NCBI GenBank assembly: GCA_945878355.1
Contig: CAMCTC010000112.1
Coordinates: forward strand, 1-14,970
Source of the DNA: Bordetella parapertussis
Lineage (GTDB): Bacteria; Pseudomonadota; Gammaproteobacteria; Burkholderiales; Burkholderiaceae_C
Length of the DNA: 14,970 nucleotides
Direction of reading: 5' to 3'
Part shown: positions 1-7,872 of the stretch, in pieces
Layout: every line of letters begins with the position of its first letter
Position numbering within the stretch: position 1 is the first letter of the stretch
Program-made: the position numbers and the translations under genes
Notes under the pieces: model-generated
Seen by the model: the letters and a program-made list of their open reading frames with translations, nothing else
Told to the model about the DNA's origin: nothing
Database searches by the model: none

Positions 1-588
1 ATCCCGGTTCGCGACATGCTCGAGTTGCGCAACAAGATGCGCGCCAAAGAGGCCGCGGGCGGCAAGCGCACGCTGCTGCTGGGGCCGAACTGCCCCGGGC
101 TGATCACGCCCGAGGAGATCAAGATCGGCATCATGCCGGGCCACATCCACCGCAAGGGCCGGATCGGCGTGGTCTCGCGATCGGGCACGCTGACCTACGA
201 AGCGGTGGCTCAGTTGACCGAGATCGGGCTGGGCCAGAGCTCGGCGGTGGGCACCGGTGGCGACCCGATCAATGGCCTGAAGCACATCGACGTGATGCGG
301 CTGTTCAACGACGACCCCGACACCGATGCGGTGATCATGATCGGCGAGATTGGCGGCCCGGACGAGGCCGAAGCCGCGCGCTGGTGCAAGGCCAACATGA
401 GAAAACCCATCGTCGGCTTCATCGCCGGCGTCACCGCGCCTGCGGGCAAGCGCATGGGACATGCCGGCGCGCTGATCTCGGGCGGGGCCGACACCGCAGA
501 CGCCAAGCTGGCGATCATGGAGGAATGCGGCTTCACCATCACCCGCAACCCCAGCGAGATGGCCAAGCTGCTCAAGGCGCTGCTGTAA
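1..588 (+). CDS. sucD: Succinate--CoA ligase (ADP-forming) subunit alpha, 3' part
   Basis: This gene is cut by the window start. The frame is open from base 1 (reading IPVRDML...) and 195 residues are visible. The E. coli protein has about 289, so roughly the first 95, holding the CoA-binding Rossmann part, lie outside. The enzyme couples succinyl-CoA to succinate conversion with ADP or GDP phosphorylation in the TCA cycle, as an alpha/beta complex with SucC. Visible family signatures are GPNCPG, IGIMPGHIH, SRSGTLTYE and GEIGG. The motif GKRMGHAGA contains the histidine that becomes phosphorylated (codon 460-462). A loop before GPNCPG (KEAAGGKR) looks a few residues longer than the version I recall from other Burkholderiales. 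Malate-CoA ligase (MtkB) is a close relative, but this sequence follows the Burkholderiales SucD pattern. sucC is expected just upstream, outside the window. Confidence 0.95.
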   Translation: MPVRDMLELRNKMRAKEAAGGKRTLLLGPNCPGLITPEEIKIGIMPGHIHRKGRIGVVSRSGTLTYEAVAQLTEIGLGQSSAVGTGGDPINGLKHIDVMRLFNDDPDTDAVIMIGEIGGPDEAEAARWCKANMRKPIVGFIAGVTAPAGKRMGHAGALISGGADTADAKLAIMEECGFTITRNPSEMAKLLKALL

Positions 589-621
589 GCAGATTGAAGC
601 CTGGGCGCCAAGCGCCCGTGA

Positions 622-647
622 AAAAGGCCACCCTCGGGTGGCCTTTT
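622..647. terminator. Bidirectional rho-independent terminator between sucD and gltA
   Basis: A perfect 12-bp inverted repeat, AAAAGGCCACCC / GGGTGGCCTTTT, is separated by TC (so the real loop is probably CTCG). It lies between the convergent stops of sucD and gltA. Read on the plus strand the stem ends in TTTT, and on the minus strand it ends in a run of five T. It can therefore end transcription from both sides. Confidence 0.9.
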
Positions 648-666
648 CAGTTTTGGTGGCGAAGAC

Positions 667-1977
667 TCAGCGCTGGCCGACAGGCTTGACGCTGCGCTGC
701 TCCGCACCCACATACAGCTGGCGCGGACGGCCAATCTTGTACTCGGGGTCACCGATCATCTCGTTGAGCTGGGCGATCCAACCCACCGTGCGGGCCAACG
801 CGAAGATCGCGGTAAACAACTGCACCGGGATGCCGATGGCGCGCTGGACGATGCCGGAGTAGAAATCGACGTTCGGGTAAAGCTTGCGCGAGACGAAATA
901 GTCGTCTTCAAGGGCGATCTTCTCCAGCGCCATCGCCAACTTGAACAGCGGGTCGTCGTGCAGGCCCAGCGCACCCAGCACCTCGTGGCAGGTCTCACGC
1001 ATCAGCTTGGCGCGCGGGTCGTAGTTCTTGTAGACACGGTGACCGAAGCCCATCAGCTTGACGCTGGAGTTCTTGTCCTTGACCTGCTTGATGAACTCGC
1101 CGATCTTCTCGACGCCGCCCATCTTCTGGATGTCGCCCAGCATGTTCAGGCAGGCCTCGTTGGCGCCACCATGCGCGGGGCCCCAAAGACAGGCCACGCC
1201 GGCAGCGATCGCCGCAAACGGGTTGGTGCCCGAGCTGCCGCACAGCCGAACCGTCGAGGTCGACGCATTCTGCTCATGGTCGGCGTGCAGCGTGAAGATG
1301 CGGTCCATCGCCCGCACCAGCACGTCGTTCTGCACATACTCCTCGCAGGGGTTGGCAAACATCATGTGCATGAAGTTGGCCGAGTAAGACAGCTCGTTCT
1401 TCGGGTACATATAGGGCTGGCCCTGCGTGTACTTGTAAGCCATCGCCACTAAAGTAGGCATCTTGGCGATCAAACGAATCGCCGCGATCTCCCGGTGCAC
1501 TGGATTGTTGATGTCGGTGCTGTCGTGGTAGAAGGCCGACAGCGCACCCACCAAGCCGGTCATGATCGCCATCGGATGGGCGTCGCGCCGAAAGCCGCGC
1601 AGAAAGAACTGCATCTGCTCGTGAACCATCGTGTGGCTGGACACGCGGGCTGTGAAATCCAGCTTCTGCGCTGCGTCGGGCAGGTCGCCGTAGAGCAGCA
1701 AATGGCAGGTCTCGAGGAAGTCGCAGTTCTCGGCCAACTGCTCGATCGGGTAGCCGCGGTACAGCAACTCGCCCTTGTCGCCGTCGATGTAGGTGATCGT
1801 CGAGTTGCATGACGCGGTCGACAGAAAACCGGGGTCGTAGGTGAACTTGCCGGTCTGTCCGTAGAGCTTGCGGATGTCGATCACATCGGGACCGATGCTG
1901 CCTTTGTACAGCGGCAGATCCATGCTGGGGCTGCCGTCGGAGAAGGACAGGGTGGCTTTAACGTCGGAGGTGTTCAT
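667..1977 (-). CDS. gltA: Citrate synthase, type II
   Basis: This is a 436-residue protein, close to the 427 of E. coli GltA. It condenses oxaloacetate and acetyl-CoA to citrate, the entry step of the TCA cycle, in the cytoplasm. All three catalytic residues are visible: His269 in [11 protein letters not shown], His313 in [14 protein letters not shown] and Asp371 in YPNVDFYSG, matching E. coli His264, His305 and Asp362. The N-terminal beta-rich segment with YDPGF and [14 protein letters not shown] is typical of the hexameric Gram-negative enzyme. The minus strand shows a purine-rich AAAGGGAAAG ahead of the ATG. It is the last gene of the leftward sdh operon, 24 nt after sdhE, and is followed by the bidirectional terminator. 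Confidence 0.98.
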   Translation of the reverse strand: MNTSDVKATLSFSDGSPSMDLPLYKGSIGPDVIDIRKLYGQTGKFTYDPGFLSTASCNSTITYIDGDKGELLYRGYPIEQLAENCDFLETCHLLLYGDLPDAAQKLDFTARVSSHTMVHEQMQFFLRGFRRDAHPMAIMTGLVGALSAFYHDSTDINNPVHREIAAIRLIAKMPTLVAMAYKYTQGQPYMYPKNELSYSANFMHMMFANPCEEYVQNDVLVRAMDRIFTLHADHEQNASTSTVRLCGSSGTNPFAAIAAGVACLWGPAHGGANEACLNMLGDIQKMGGVEKIGEFIKQVKDKNSSVKLMGFGHRVYKNYDPRAKLMRETCHEVLGALGLHDDPLFKLAMALEKIALEDDYFVSRKLYPNVDFYSGIVQRAIGIPVQLFTAIFALARTVGWIAQLNEMIGDPEYKIGRPRQLYVGAEQRSVKPVGQR

Positions 1978-2001
1978 TGGGCTTTCCCTTTCTGGTCGGG
2001 T

Positions 2002-2292
2002 TTATGCAATTGGCAAATCTCTTGCTCGCAACATGCCCAGCACCTCGATCACCTCGGGACGGGCAAGCTCGTCCTCGGGCTCGCGGCGGGCAAGCAGCAA
2101 ATCCATCAAATCGTTGTCTGCCAGGTCCATCAGTTGCTGCAGCCCGGTCGCATGGCGAACACTGAGTGTGCCTTGGTAGCGTCGAAAAAACCGGTCGATG
2201 AACAGGTCGTTCTCCAACAAACCACGCCGACAACGCCAACGCAGGCGGCTCAGTTCGGTGGCATCGACCGGGTCGTCGACAGAATTGTTCAT
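2002..2292 (-). CDS. sdhE: Succinate dehydrogenase assembly factor SdhE (FAD assembly)
   Basis: This small protein of 96 residues belongs to the SdhE/Sdh5 (formerly DUF339) family. The family helps attach FAD covalently to SdhA. The signature RGxxE is present as RGLLE at residues 23-27, followed by the typical helical stretch (DLFIDRFF, LMDLADNDLMDLLL, and a C-terminal region rich in E and R). It lies 34 nt after sdhB and 24 nt before gltA on the same strand, the usual place in betaproteobacteria. There is no good Shine-Dalgarno sequence at this ATG, so translation may depend on the upstream gene. The start is the only ATG that keeps the whole conserved core. Confidence 0.93.
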   Translation of the reverse strand: MNNSVDDPVDATELSRLRWRCRRGLLENDLFIDRFFRRYQGTLSVRHATGLQQLMDLADNDLMDLLLARREPEDELARPEVIEVLGMLRARDLPIA

Positions 2293-2326
2293 CTCGGCGC
2301 TGGCAGCAACAGTTGACCCAAGACGC

Positions 2327-3031
2327 CTAGACGGCGCGACGGACCATCAGTTCTTTGATCTTACCGATGGCCCGGGTCGGGTTCAAACCCTTGGGACACA
2401 CATCCACGCAGTTCATGATGGTGTGGCAGCGGAACAAGCGGTACGGGTCTTCGAGGTTGTCCAGACGCGCACCGGTGTCCTGGTCGCGGCTGTCGGCAAT
2501 GAAGCGATAGGCCTGCAACAGGCCCGCCGGGCCGACGAACTTGTCGGGATTCCACCAAAAGCTCGGGCAGCTGGTGGTGCAACTCGCGCACAGGATGCAC
2601 TCGTACAAACCATTCAACTCATCGCGCTCTTCAGGGCTTTGCAGCCGCTCTTTCTCGGGCGGGATCTCATCGTTGACCAGGTAGGGCTTGATCGAGTTGT
2701 ACTGCTTGAAGAACTGCGTCATGTCGACGATCAGGTCGCGAATCACCGGCAAGCCGGGCAAGGGCTTGAGCACCACCACGCCTGGCAGGTCGCGCATGTT
2801 GGTCAGGCAGGCCAGACCGTTCTTGCCGTTGATGTTCATCGCGTCCGAACCGCAGACGCCTTCGCGGCAGCTGCGGCGAAAACTGATCGACGGGTCGACC
2901 GACTTGAGCTTCATCAGCGCATCGAGCAGCATGCGCTCGCTGCCGTCGAGTTCGACGTCGATCGACTGCATGTAAGGCTTGGCGTCGGTGTCGGGGTCGT
3001 AGCGATAGATCTGGAAGGTGCGCTTGGTCAT
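2327..3031 (-). CDS. sdhB: Succinate dehydrogenase iron-sulfur subunit
   Basis: This is a 234-residue protein (E. coli SdhB has 238) that carries electrons from the SdhA flavin to quinone in complex II. The [2Fe-2S] ligands are Cys55, Cys60, Asp63 and Cys75 (CREGVCGSD ... NGLAC). The C-terminal ferredoxin domain supplies Cys145, Cys148, Cys151 and Cys212 for [4Fe-4S], and Cys155, Cys202 and Cys208 for [3Fe-4S]. The tryptophans after CTTSCPSF and His203 correspond to the quinone site. The start at MTKRTFQIYR is chosen because AGGAAG lies 7 nt upstream. The frame is open further upstream into sdhA, but that extension has no family resemblance. The gene lies 32 nt after sdhA. Confidence 0.97.
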   Translation of the reverse strand: MTKRTFQIYRYDPDTDAKPYMQSIDVELDGSERMLLDALMKLKSVDPSISFRRSCREGVCGSDAMNINGKNGLACLTNMRDLPGVVVLKPLPGLPVIRDLIVDMTQFFKQYNSIKPYLVNDEIPPEKERLQSPEERDELNGLYECILCASCTTSCPSFWWNPDKFVGPAGLLQAYRFIADSRDQDTGARLDNLEDPYRLFRCHTIMNCVDVCPKGLNPTRAIGKIKELMVRRAV

Positions 3032-3063
3032 GTTCTTGCTTCCTGTTCTGGCGTCGGCCGGGC

Positions 3064-4875
3064 TTAAAACGTGCGAACTTTGGGTGGCACGCTGTCCACC
3101 GTCAGTGGCTTGAGCTGCACCGGTTTGTAGTCGAGCCGGTTGTCCTGCGAATACCACAGCGTGTGCTTCATCCACTGCGCGTCGTTGCGGCCCAGCGGGA
3201 ACTCGGCGTCATCGGCGCCGCGTTCGTAATCGCTGACAGTGTGGGCGCCGCGACACTCGTGACGAGCTGCTGCAGACTCGATCGTGGCCTGTGCGGCCTC
3301 GATCAGGTTCTCGACCTCGAGCGCTTCGATCCGTGCGGTGTTGAAGACCTTGCTCTTGTCCTTGAGCGTGATGCCCGCCACGCGTTCGCGCAGCGCGGCG
3401 ATCTTGCGCTTGCCCTCGTCCATCGAGACCTGGGTGCGGAACACGCCTGCATGCAACTGCATCGCGTCGCGGATGTCATTGGCCACATCTTGCGCGTATT
3501 CACCGTCGCTGCTGTTGTCCAGCCTGGCAATGCGCGCCAAGGACTTGTCGGCCGCGTCGGCCGGCATCGGCTTGTGCGAGGCGGTCGACTTGGACAGGCT
3601 GCTGACGATGTGGTTTCCAGCGGCACGGCCAAACACCAGCAAGTCGAGCAAGGAGTTGGTGCCCAAACGGTTGGCACCGTGCACGCTGACGCAAGAGCAT
3701 TCACCCACCGCATACAGGCCGTCGACGACGCTGTTCGGATTGCCGTCCTTGGGCACCACGACTTGGCCGTTGATGTTGGTCGGGATGCCACCCATCTGGT
3801 AGTGGATCGTCGGCACCACGGGGATCGATTCCTTGGTGATGTCGACGTTGGCGAAGTTGTGGCCGATCTCGAGCACGCTGGGCAGGCGCTTCATGATCGT
3901 GTCGGCACCGAGGTGGGTCATGTCGAGCTGGATGTGGTCCTTGTTGGGCCCGCAGCCGCGGCCTTCCTTGATCTCCTGGTCCATGCAGCGCGACACAAAA
4001 TCGCGCGGCGCCAGGTCCTTCAAGGTCGGGGCGTAGCGCTCCATGAAGCGCTCGCCGTTGGCGTTGCGCAGGATCGCGCCCTCACCGCGACAGCCCTCGG
4101 TCAGCAACACACCGGCACCGAACACACCGGTGGGGTGGAACTGCCAGAACTCCATGTCCTCGAGCGGGATGCCTGCGCGTGCGGCCAAGCCCAGGCCGTC
4201 GCCGGTGTTGATGAAGGCGTTGGTCGATGCAGCGTAGATCCGGCCGGCACCGCCGGTGGCCATCAGCGTGGTCTTGGCCTCGAGGATGTAAACCTCACCG
4301 GTCTCCATCTCCATCGCGGTCACGCCGAGCACGGCGCCGTCGGCGTCGCGGACCAGGTCCAGCGCCATCCACTCGACGAAGAACTGGGTGCGGGCCTTGA
4401 CGTTTTGCTGGTACAGCGTGTGCAGCATCGCGTGGCCGGTGCGGTCGGCTGCGGCGCAAGCGCGTTGCACCGGCTTCTCACCGTAGTTGGCGGTGTGGCC
4501 GCCGAACGGTCGCTGGTAGATCGTGCCGTCGGGGTTGCGGTCGAACGGCATGCCGAAGTGTTCGAGCTCGTAGACCACCTTGCCGGCCTCGCGGCACATG
4601 AACTCGATGGCGTCCTGGTCGCCCAGCCAGTCCGAGCCCTTGATCGTGTCGTAGAAATGGTAGTGCCAGTTGTCCTCGCTCATGTTGCCGAGCGATGCGC
4701 CGATACCGCCTTGCGCTGCCACGGTGTGCGAGCGGGTCGGAAACACCTTGGACAGCACCGCCACATTCAGACCCGCGCGGGCCAGTTGCAGCGAAGCACG
4801 CATGCCGGAGCCACCGGCTCCGATGATCACCACGTCGAACTTGCGACGGGCTACTGAAACCTTGTTTGCAGCCAT
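3064..4875 (-). CDS. sdhA: Succinate dehydrogenase flavoprotein subunit
   Basis: This is a 603-residue catalytic subunit of complex II, which oxidises succinate to fumarate at the inner face of the membrane. The FAD-binding fold starts with DVVIIGAGGSGMRAS near residue 14. His50 in RSHTVAAQGG is the residue that takes covalent FAD. Active-site residues matching E. coli His242, Arg286, His354 and Arg399 are His247 (QFHPTG), Arg291 (PRD), His358 (HYQMGG) and Arg403 (ANRLG). The C-terminus (LDYKPVQLKPLTVDSVPPK) is typical. The start at MAANKVSVARR puts the gene 5 nt after the sdhD stop. A longer open frame overlaps sdhD and is not believed. Confidence 0.98.
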   Translation of the reverse strand: MAANKVSVARRKFDVVIIGAGGSGMRASLQLARAGLNVAVLSKVFPTRSHTVAAQGGIGASLGNMSEDNWHYHFYDTIKGSDWLGDQDAIEFMCREAGKVVYELEHFGMPFDRNPDGTIYQRPFGGHTANYGEKPVQRACAAADRTGHAMLHTLYQQNVKARTQFFVEWMALDLVRDADGAVLGVTAMEMETGEVYILEAKTTLMATGGAGRIYAASTNAFINTGDGLGLAARAGIPLEDMEFWQFHPTGVFGAGVLLTEGCRGEGAILRNANGERFMERYAPTLKDLAPRDFVSRCMDQEIKEGRGCGPNKDHIQLDMTHLGADTIMKRLPSVLEIGHNFANVDITKESIPVVPTIHYQMGGIPTNINGQVVVPKDGNPNSVVDGLYAVGECSCVSVHGANRLGTNSLLDLLVFGRAAGNHIVSSLSKSTASHKPMPADAADKSLARIARLDNSSDGEYAQDVANDIRDAMQLHAGVFRTQVSMDEGKRKIAALRERVAGITLKDKSKVFNTARIEALEVENLIEAAQATIESAAARHECRGAHTVSDYERGADDAEFPLGRNDAQWMKHTLWYSQDNRLDYKPVQLKPLTVDSVPPKVRTF

Positions 4876-4880
4876 TTGAT

Positions 4881-5243
4881 TCACAGTCTCCAAAGCACTT
4901 GCACAGCCCAGCCGGCACATCCCACCAACCAAGCAATCGCAGCCACCTGCGTCAGCAGGCGCACACCGACAGGCTTGATGTAATCCATTGCCACATCCCG
5001 CACGCCCACCCAGGCATGCCAGGCCAGCGCGACGATGACGACAAAGGTCGCGACTTTCATCCACTGGCGCGAGAAGATGCCCGCCCAGCTGTCATAGCCC
5101 AGCGGTCCACCGAGGATGATCTGGGCCAGCAGCAGCAAGGTGTAGACCGCCATCAGCAGCGCCGTGACCCGCTGGCTCAGCCAGTCGCGAAATCCGTAGT
5201 GCGCGCCCACGACCAGGCGCTTGGAACCGTAGTTGACGGTCAT
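4881..5243 (-). CDS. sdhD: Succinate dehydrogenase membrane anchor subunit
   Basis: This is a 120-residue hydrophobic protein with three predicted membrane helices, roughly residues 22-45, 62-85 and 93-117. With SdhC it anchors complex II, binds haem b and forms the quinone site. His76 in LAWHAWVGVRDV is the likely haem ligand (E. coli His71). Asp87-Tyr88 (MDYIKP) match the quinone-site DY pair. The ATG at MTVNYGSKRL is preceded by AGAGG at 9 nt spacing. The open frame continues upstream over the sdhC end, but no other supported start is seen. The gene lies 26 nt after sdhC and 5 nt before sdhA, so the genes are surely co-transcribed. Confidence 0.95.
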   Translation of the reverse strand: MTVNYGSKRLVVGAHYGFRDWLSQRVTALLMAVYTLLLLAQIILGGPLGYDSWAGIFSRQWMKVATFVVIVALAWHAWVGVRDVAMDYIKPVGVRLLTQVAAIAWLVGCAGWAVQVLWRL

Positions 5244-5269
5244 TGTTGTATGCCTCTTGTTGACGGGTT

Positions 5270-5722
5270 TCAGAACAGACCAAACAGCTTGGCACCCAAC
5301 GCGAGGGTCAGCACGATGCTGATCGCGAAGGTAGCCACAGCTGATGAGCGGCCTTGCTGCAGCGTCACGCTGTGGGTGGCGTCCATCCACAGATGGCGCA
5401 AGCCCGCGACCGCATGGTGCAGATAGGCCCAGATCAGCGACAGCGCCACCAGCTTGATGACGATACCCGGCACGAAGCCGATGCCCGCCACGAAGGCGCT
5501 GCGGAAGGCGTCGTACGACACCTCCGAGGTCACGCTGGTGTCGAACATCCAGATGATGAACGGCAGCAAAAAGAACAGCAACATGCCGCTGGCGCGATGC
5601 AGGATGGACACCAGCCCGGCCAGCGGCAGCCGGTACTGCAGAGCGTCGATCAGGCGCATGTTCGCGCCCGGCCGCGATGTCGGGCGTTGCATGCTCGGAG
5701 CTTTGTTGGGAAGGTCGGCCAT
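5270..5722 (-). CDS. sdhC: Succinate dehydrogenase cytochrome b556 subunit
   Basis: This is a 150-residue membrane protein of complex II. A roughly 30-residue N-terminal tail is followed by RLPLAGLVSILHRASGM, the SdhC signature holding the quinone-site Ser39 and Arg43. Three membrane helices follow. His103 in HHAVAGLRHLWMD is the likely haem ligand (E. coli His84). The start at MADLPNKAPS fits related Burkholderiales proteins as I recall them. The Shine-Dalgarno is weak, and later methionines (residues 11 and 22) have none either. It is the first structural gene of the operon, 113 nt downstream of the GntR regulator on the same strand. Confidence 0.95.
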   Translation of the reverse strand: MADLPNKAPSMQRPTSRPGANMRLIDALQYRLPLAGLVSILHRASGMLLFFLLPFIIWMFDTSVTSEVSYDAFRSAFVAGIGFVPGIVIKLVALSLIWAYLHHAVAGLRHLWMDATHSVTLQQGRSSAVATFAISIVLTLALGAKLFGLF

Positions 5723-5835
5723 GGGTTGCGGTCTCGTTGTGCGGGGAAAAACCCCAGGAGTCTATTGCAATGCAGCAGGCTTGCCCTGCGCCCGGGACAA
5801 GCCCGCGCGCAAAACTGCGGCAATTTGGTGCTTCA
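5723..5835 (-). promoter_or_regulatory. Regulator-to-sdhC intergenic region, probable sdh operon promoter
   Basis: This 113-bp gap probably holds the main sdhCDAB-sdhE-gltA promoter, but no strong -35/-10 pair is seen. The best -10 guess is TAGACT (minus strand, 5764-5759), with a poor -35. Structures present are an inverted repeat GGCTTG...CAAGCC (5778-5783 / 5798-5803), which could be a weak terminator of the regulator gene, and a small GGGG-AAAAA-CCCC hairpin (5743-5755) in the leader. The ATGTCTT palindrome of the mdh region is not repeated here. A related GCATT...ATAGAC element is (see findings). Confidence 0.4.
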
Positions 5836-6576
5836 TCAGTTCAACTCGTTTCGGTAGAAGTGCTGTTCGGTGCTGTACAGCCCGCGGCGCAACTCCACCG
5901 GTTTGTCGCCGTAGGTGAAGGACAGGCGCTCGACGCTGAGCAAGGGTGCGCCGGGCTTGAGCGCTAGCAGTTGCGCGGTGGCGGCATCGGCCGGCACCGC
6001 GCGAATTTTTTCTTCGGCACGGATCATCCGAACACCGAATTCGGCCTCGAACATGCCGTACATCGGGCCCTTGTAGTCGGCCAGTCGCTCGGCAGTCAGG
6101 CCTTTGAACAACTTGCCTGGCAACCAGATCTCGTCAAGCACCACCGGTTTGGCAGCGGCCACCAGCAGGCGGCGCAGTTGCACGACCGCATCGCCGCTCT
6201 TGCCAGCCAAGGCCCGGGCCACATCGGCAGGGGCCCGCGTGCGGCGGCAGTCGAGCAAGCGTCGCTCCATGCCCAACGCGCCGCCGCTGTCGGGCATCAG
6301 CCGCAGAAACCGGTACGCGATCTGCTGCTCGGCATGGGTCGCGACGAAAGTGCCCTTGCCCTGGCGGCGCACCAGCAGGTTGTCAGCAGCGAGTTCGTCG
6401 ATGGCCTTGCGCACCGTCCCCTGACTGACCTTGAAACGCGCGGCCAGGTACTGCTCGCTGGGGATGGATTCCCCCGGCTTCCAGGCGCCAGCCTGCAGCT
6501 CACGTGTGATCATGACCTTGACCTGCCGGTACAGCGGGCTGAACGCGGGCTCGGCGGCGGATGGCGTATCGGCCAT
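5836..6576 (-). CDS. GntR-family transcriptional regulator, HutC subfamily (UTRA domain)
   Basis: This DNA-binding regulator has about 246 residues from the chosen start. The N-terminal winged helix-turn-helix (residues 13-80) shows SPLYRQVKVMI, PSEQYLAARFKVSQGTVRKA and the wing RRQGKGTFV, all classic for GntR. The rest fits a UTRA ligand-binding domain, including RRLL, VVLDEIWLPG and the C-terminal LLSVERLSFTYGDKPVELRRGLY. The effector is unknown. Its position between the sdh operon and mdh suggests a TCA-cycle or organic-acid signal. The start is uncertain: in-frame ATGs also lie at 6606 and 6615, and none has a Shine-Dalgarno. I prefer 6576 because related proteins begin close to the DNA-binding domain. 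The palindrome at 6657-6674 is its likely operator. Confidence 0.9.
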   Translation of the reverse strand: MADTPSAAEPAFSPLYRQVKVMITRELQAGAWKPGESIPSEQYLAARFKVSQGTVRKAIDELAADNLLVRRQGKGTFVATHAEQQIAYRFLRLMPDSGGALGMERRLLDCRRTRAPADVARALAGKSGDAVVQLRRLLVAAAKPVVLDEIWLPGKLFKGLTAERLADYKGPMYGMFEAEFGVRMIRAEEKIRAVPADAATAQLLALKPGAPLLSVERLSFTYGDKPVELRRGLYSTEQHFYRNELN

Positions 6577-6649
6577 GGGTTTGAAAACGACGGCGGCGGC
6601 TTGCATGCGCGACATTGCAGCACATGCACCGCGCCCCGTCTATCAAATG

Positions 6650-6677
6650 CTGACAGATGTCTTATAGAAGACATAAG
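6650..6677 (+). promoter_or_regulatory. Candidate mdh promoter overlapping the operator
   Basis: CTGACA (6650-6655) matches five of six bases of a sigma-70 -35 box. CATAAG (6672-6677), 16 nt later, matches four of six of a -10 box. The inverted repeat at 6657-6674 fills the spacer and enters the -10, a layout expected for repression. On the minus strand TATAAG (6666-6661) is a five-of-six -10 for the regulator gene, but it has no convincing -35. Confidence 0.4.
6657..6674. promoter_or_regulatory. Inverted-repeat operator, probable binding site of the GntR-type regulator
   Basis: ATGTCTT-ATAG-AAGACAT is a perfect inverted repeat with 7-bp arms and a 4-bp spacer. A second overlapping repeat, TCTTAT...ATAAGA (6660-6665 / 6673-6678), extends it. 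It is the only sharp AT-rich palindrome in the gap between the regulator and mdh. Its size and symmetry suit a dimeric GntR-family protein. Binding by the neighbouring regulator is inferred from position. Confidence 0.65.
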
Positions 6678-6853
6678 AGCTGCAAAAACCCGCCGAACCC
6701 CCGTAGCAACCCCTAGATTGGCCTACACTGTTGATCGGCCTGGGTGGCCGAATTTCTCGCCCGCGTGCGCTTGGCAAAGGCAGGATCGAGAAGGTCGGCC
6801 GCGGCGCGCCAATCCGCCCCCGTTTTCGTCACCCCCCCCTCCTGGAGCCTCCC
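6678..6853 (+). other. Long mdh leader region
   Basis: No gene is seen between the candidate promoter and the mdh start. The stretch contains a hairpin TCGGCC-TGGGT-GGCCGA (6735-6751) followed by AATTTCT. It also has a run of eight C (6832-6839) and the ribosome binding site GGAG (6844-6847), 6 nt before the mdh ATG. The frame is open upstream of that ATG, but the extra 41 residues do not look like MDH. No known riboswitch was recognised. Confidence 0.4.
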
Positions 6854-7840
6854 ATGAGCAAAAAGCCCGTTCGCGTGGCCGTCACCGGCGCCGCCGGCCA
6901 AATCGGTTATGCCCTGCTGTTCCGCATTGCCTCCGGCGAAATGCTGGGCAAAGACCAGCCCGTCATCCTGCAACTGCTGGAAGTGCCGGTCGACAAGGCC
7001 CAGGAAGCCCTGAAGGGCGTGATGATGGAGCTCGAAGACTGCGCCTTCCCACTGCTGGCGGGGATGGAAGCGCACAGCGACCCGATGAGCGCTTTCAAGG
7101 ACACCGACTACGCCTTGCTGGTGGGCGCACGCCCGCGCGGCCCCGGCATGGAGCGCGCCGACCTGCTGGCCGCCAACGCGCAGATCTTCACTGCCCAGGG
7201 CAAGGCACTCAACGCCGTGGCGTCGCGCAACGTGCGCGTGCTGGTGGTCGGCAACCCGGCCAACACCAACGCTTACATCGCGATGAAGTCGGCACCCGAC
7301 CTGCCACGCAAGAACTTCACTGCGATGCTGCGGCTGGACCACAACCGCGCGCTGAGCCAACTCGCCGCCAAGACCGGCAAGCCGGTGGCCAGCATCCAGA
7401 AGCTGGCGGTGTGGGGCAACCACTCGCCGACGATGTACGCCGACTACCGCTTCGCGACCATCGCCGGCGCATCGGTCAAGGACATGATCAACGACCAGGT
7501 CTGGAACGCCGAGACCTTTCTGCCCACGGTGGGCAAGCGCGGCGCGGCCATCATCGCCGCACGCGGCGTGTCGTCGGCCGCGTCGGCCGCCAACGCCGCG
7601 ATCGACCACATGCGCGACTGGGCGCTGGGCACGAATGGTGGCTGGGTGACGATGGGCATCGCCAGCAACGGTGACTACGGCATCCCGAAGGACGTGATGT
7701 TCGGCTATCCCGTCACCTGCGAAGGCGGCGAATACAAGCTGGTCGAGGGTTTGCCTATCGATGCGTTCTCGCAGTCTTGCATCGACAAGACCCTGGCCGA
7801 GTTGCTGGGTGAGCAAGACGGGGTCAAACACCTGCTGTGA
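6854..7840 (+). CDS. mdh: Malate dehydrogenase (NAD-dependent)
   Basis: This is a 328-residue protein of the Burkholderia/Thermus (cytosolic-like, type 2) MDH family. It interconverts malate and oxaloacetate with NAD in the cytoplasm. The N-terminal NAD-binding loop is [15 protein letters not shown] (residues 10-24). Substrate-binding arginines are in PRGPGMER (Arg95, Arg101) and at Arg165. Catalytic Asp162 lies in LRLDHNR and His190 in [12 protein letters not shown]. The [10 protein letters not shown] segment is typical. The start at [10 protein letters not shown] is set by GGAG 6 nt upstream and by family length. The gene is divergent from the GntR-type regulator and probably controlled by it. 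A terminator-like hairpin follows, so it may be transcribed mostly alone. Confidence 0.97.
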   Translation: MSKKPVRVAVTGAAGQIGYALLFRIASGEMLGKDQPVILQLLEVPVDKAQEALKGVMMELEDCAFPLLAGMEAHSDPMSAFKDTDYALLVGARPRGPGMERADLLAANAQIFTAQGKALNAVASRNVRVLVVGNPANTNAYIAMKSAPDLPRKNFTAMLRLDHNRALSQLAAKTGKPVASIQKLAVWGNHSPTMYADYRFATIAGASVKDMINDQVWNAETFLPTVGKRGAAIIAARGVSSAASAANAAIDHMRDWALGTNGGWVTMGIASNGDYGIPKDVMFGYPVTCEGGEYKLVEGLPIDAFSQSCIDKTLAELLGEQDGVKHLL

Positions 7841-7872
7841 TGACGCTGTTGGCCCGCTTGGGCCATACTGCC

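Noticed and set aside
1..588. Malate-CoA ligase subunit (MtkB) instead of SucD
   Set aside because: The family is close, but the visible sequence follows Burkholderiales SucD throughout, and no serine-cycle genes are nearby. The CitE-like gene alone is not enough.
3163..4857. 564-codon open frame antisense to sdhA
   Set aside because: It is opposite a fully recognised gene, rich in A, R, H, V and G with no family resemblance, and explained by high GC with few stops in the antisense frame.
6832..6839. C8 homopolymer as a phase-variable tract
   Set aside because: It lies outside the coding region before an essential-type core gene. A length change would at most alter spacing upstream of the Shine-Dalgarno, so switching is unlikely.
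5971..7674. 567-codon plus-strand frame crossing the regulator, the intergenic control region and mdh
   Set aside because: It spans two recognised genes in the wrong frame or strand and an obvious promoter region. The composition is not protein-like.
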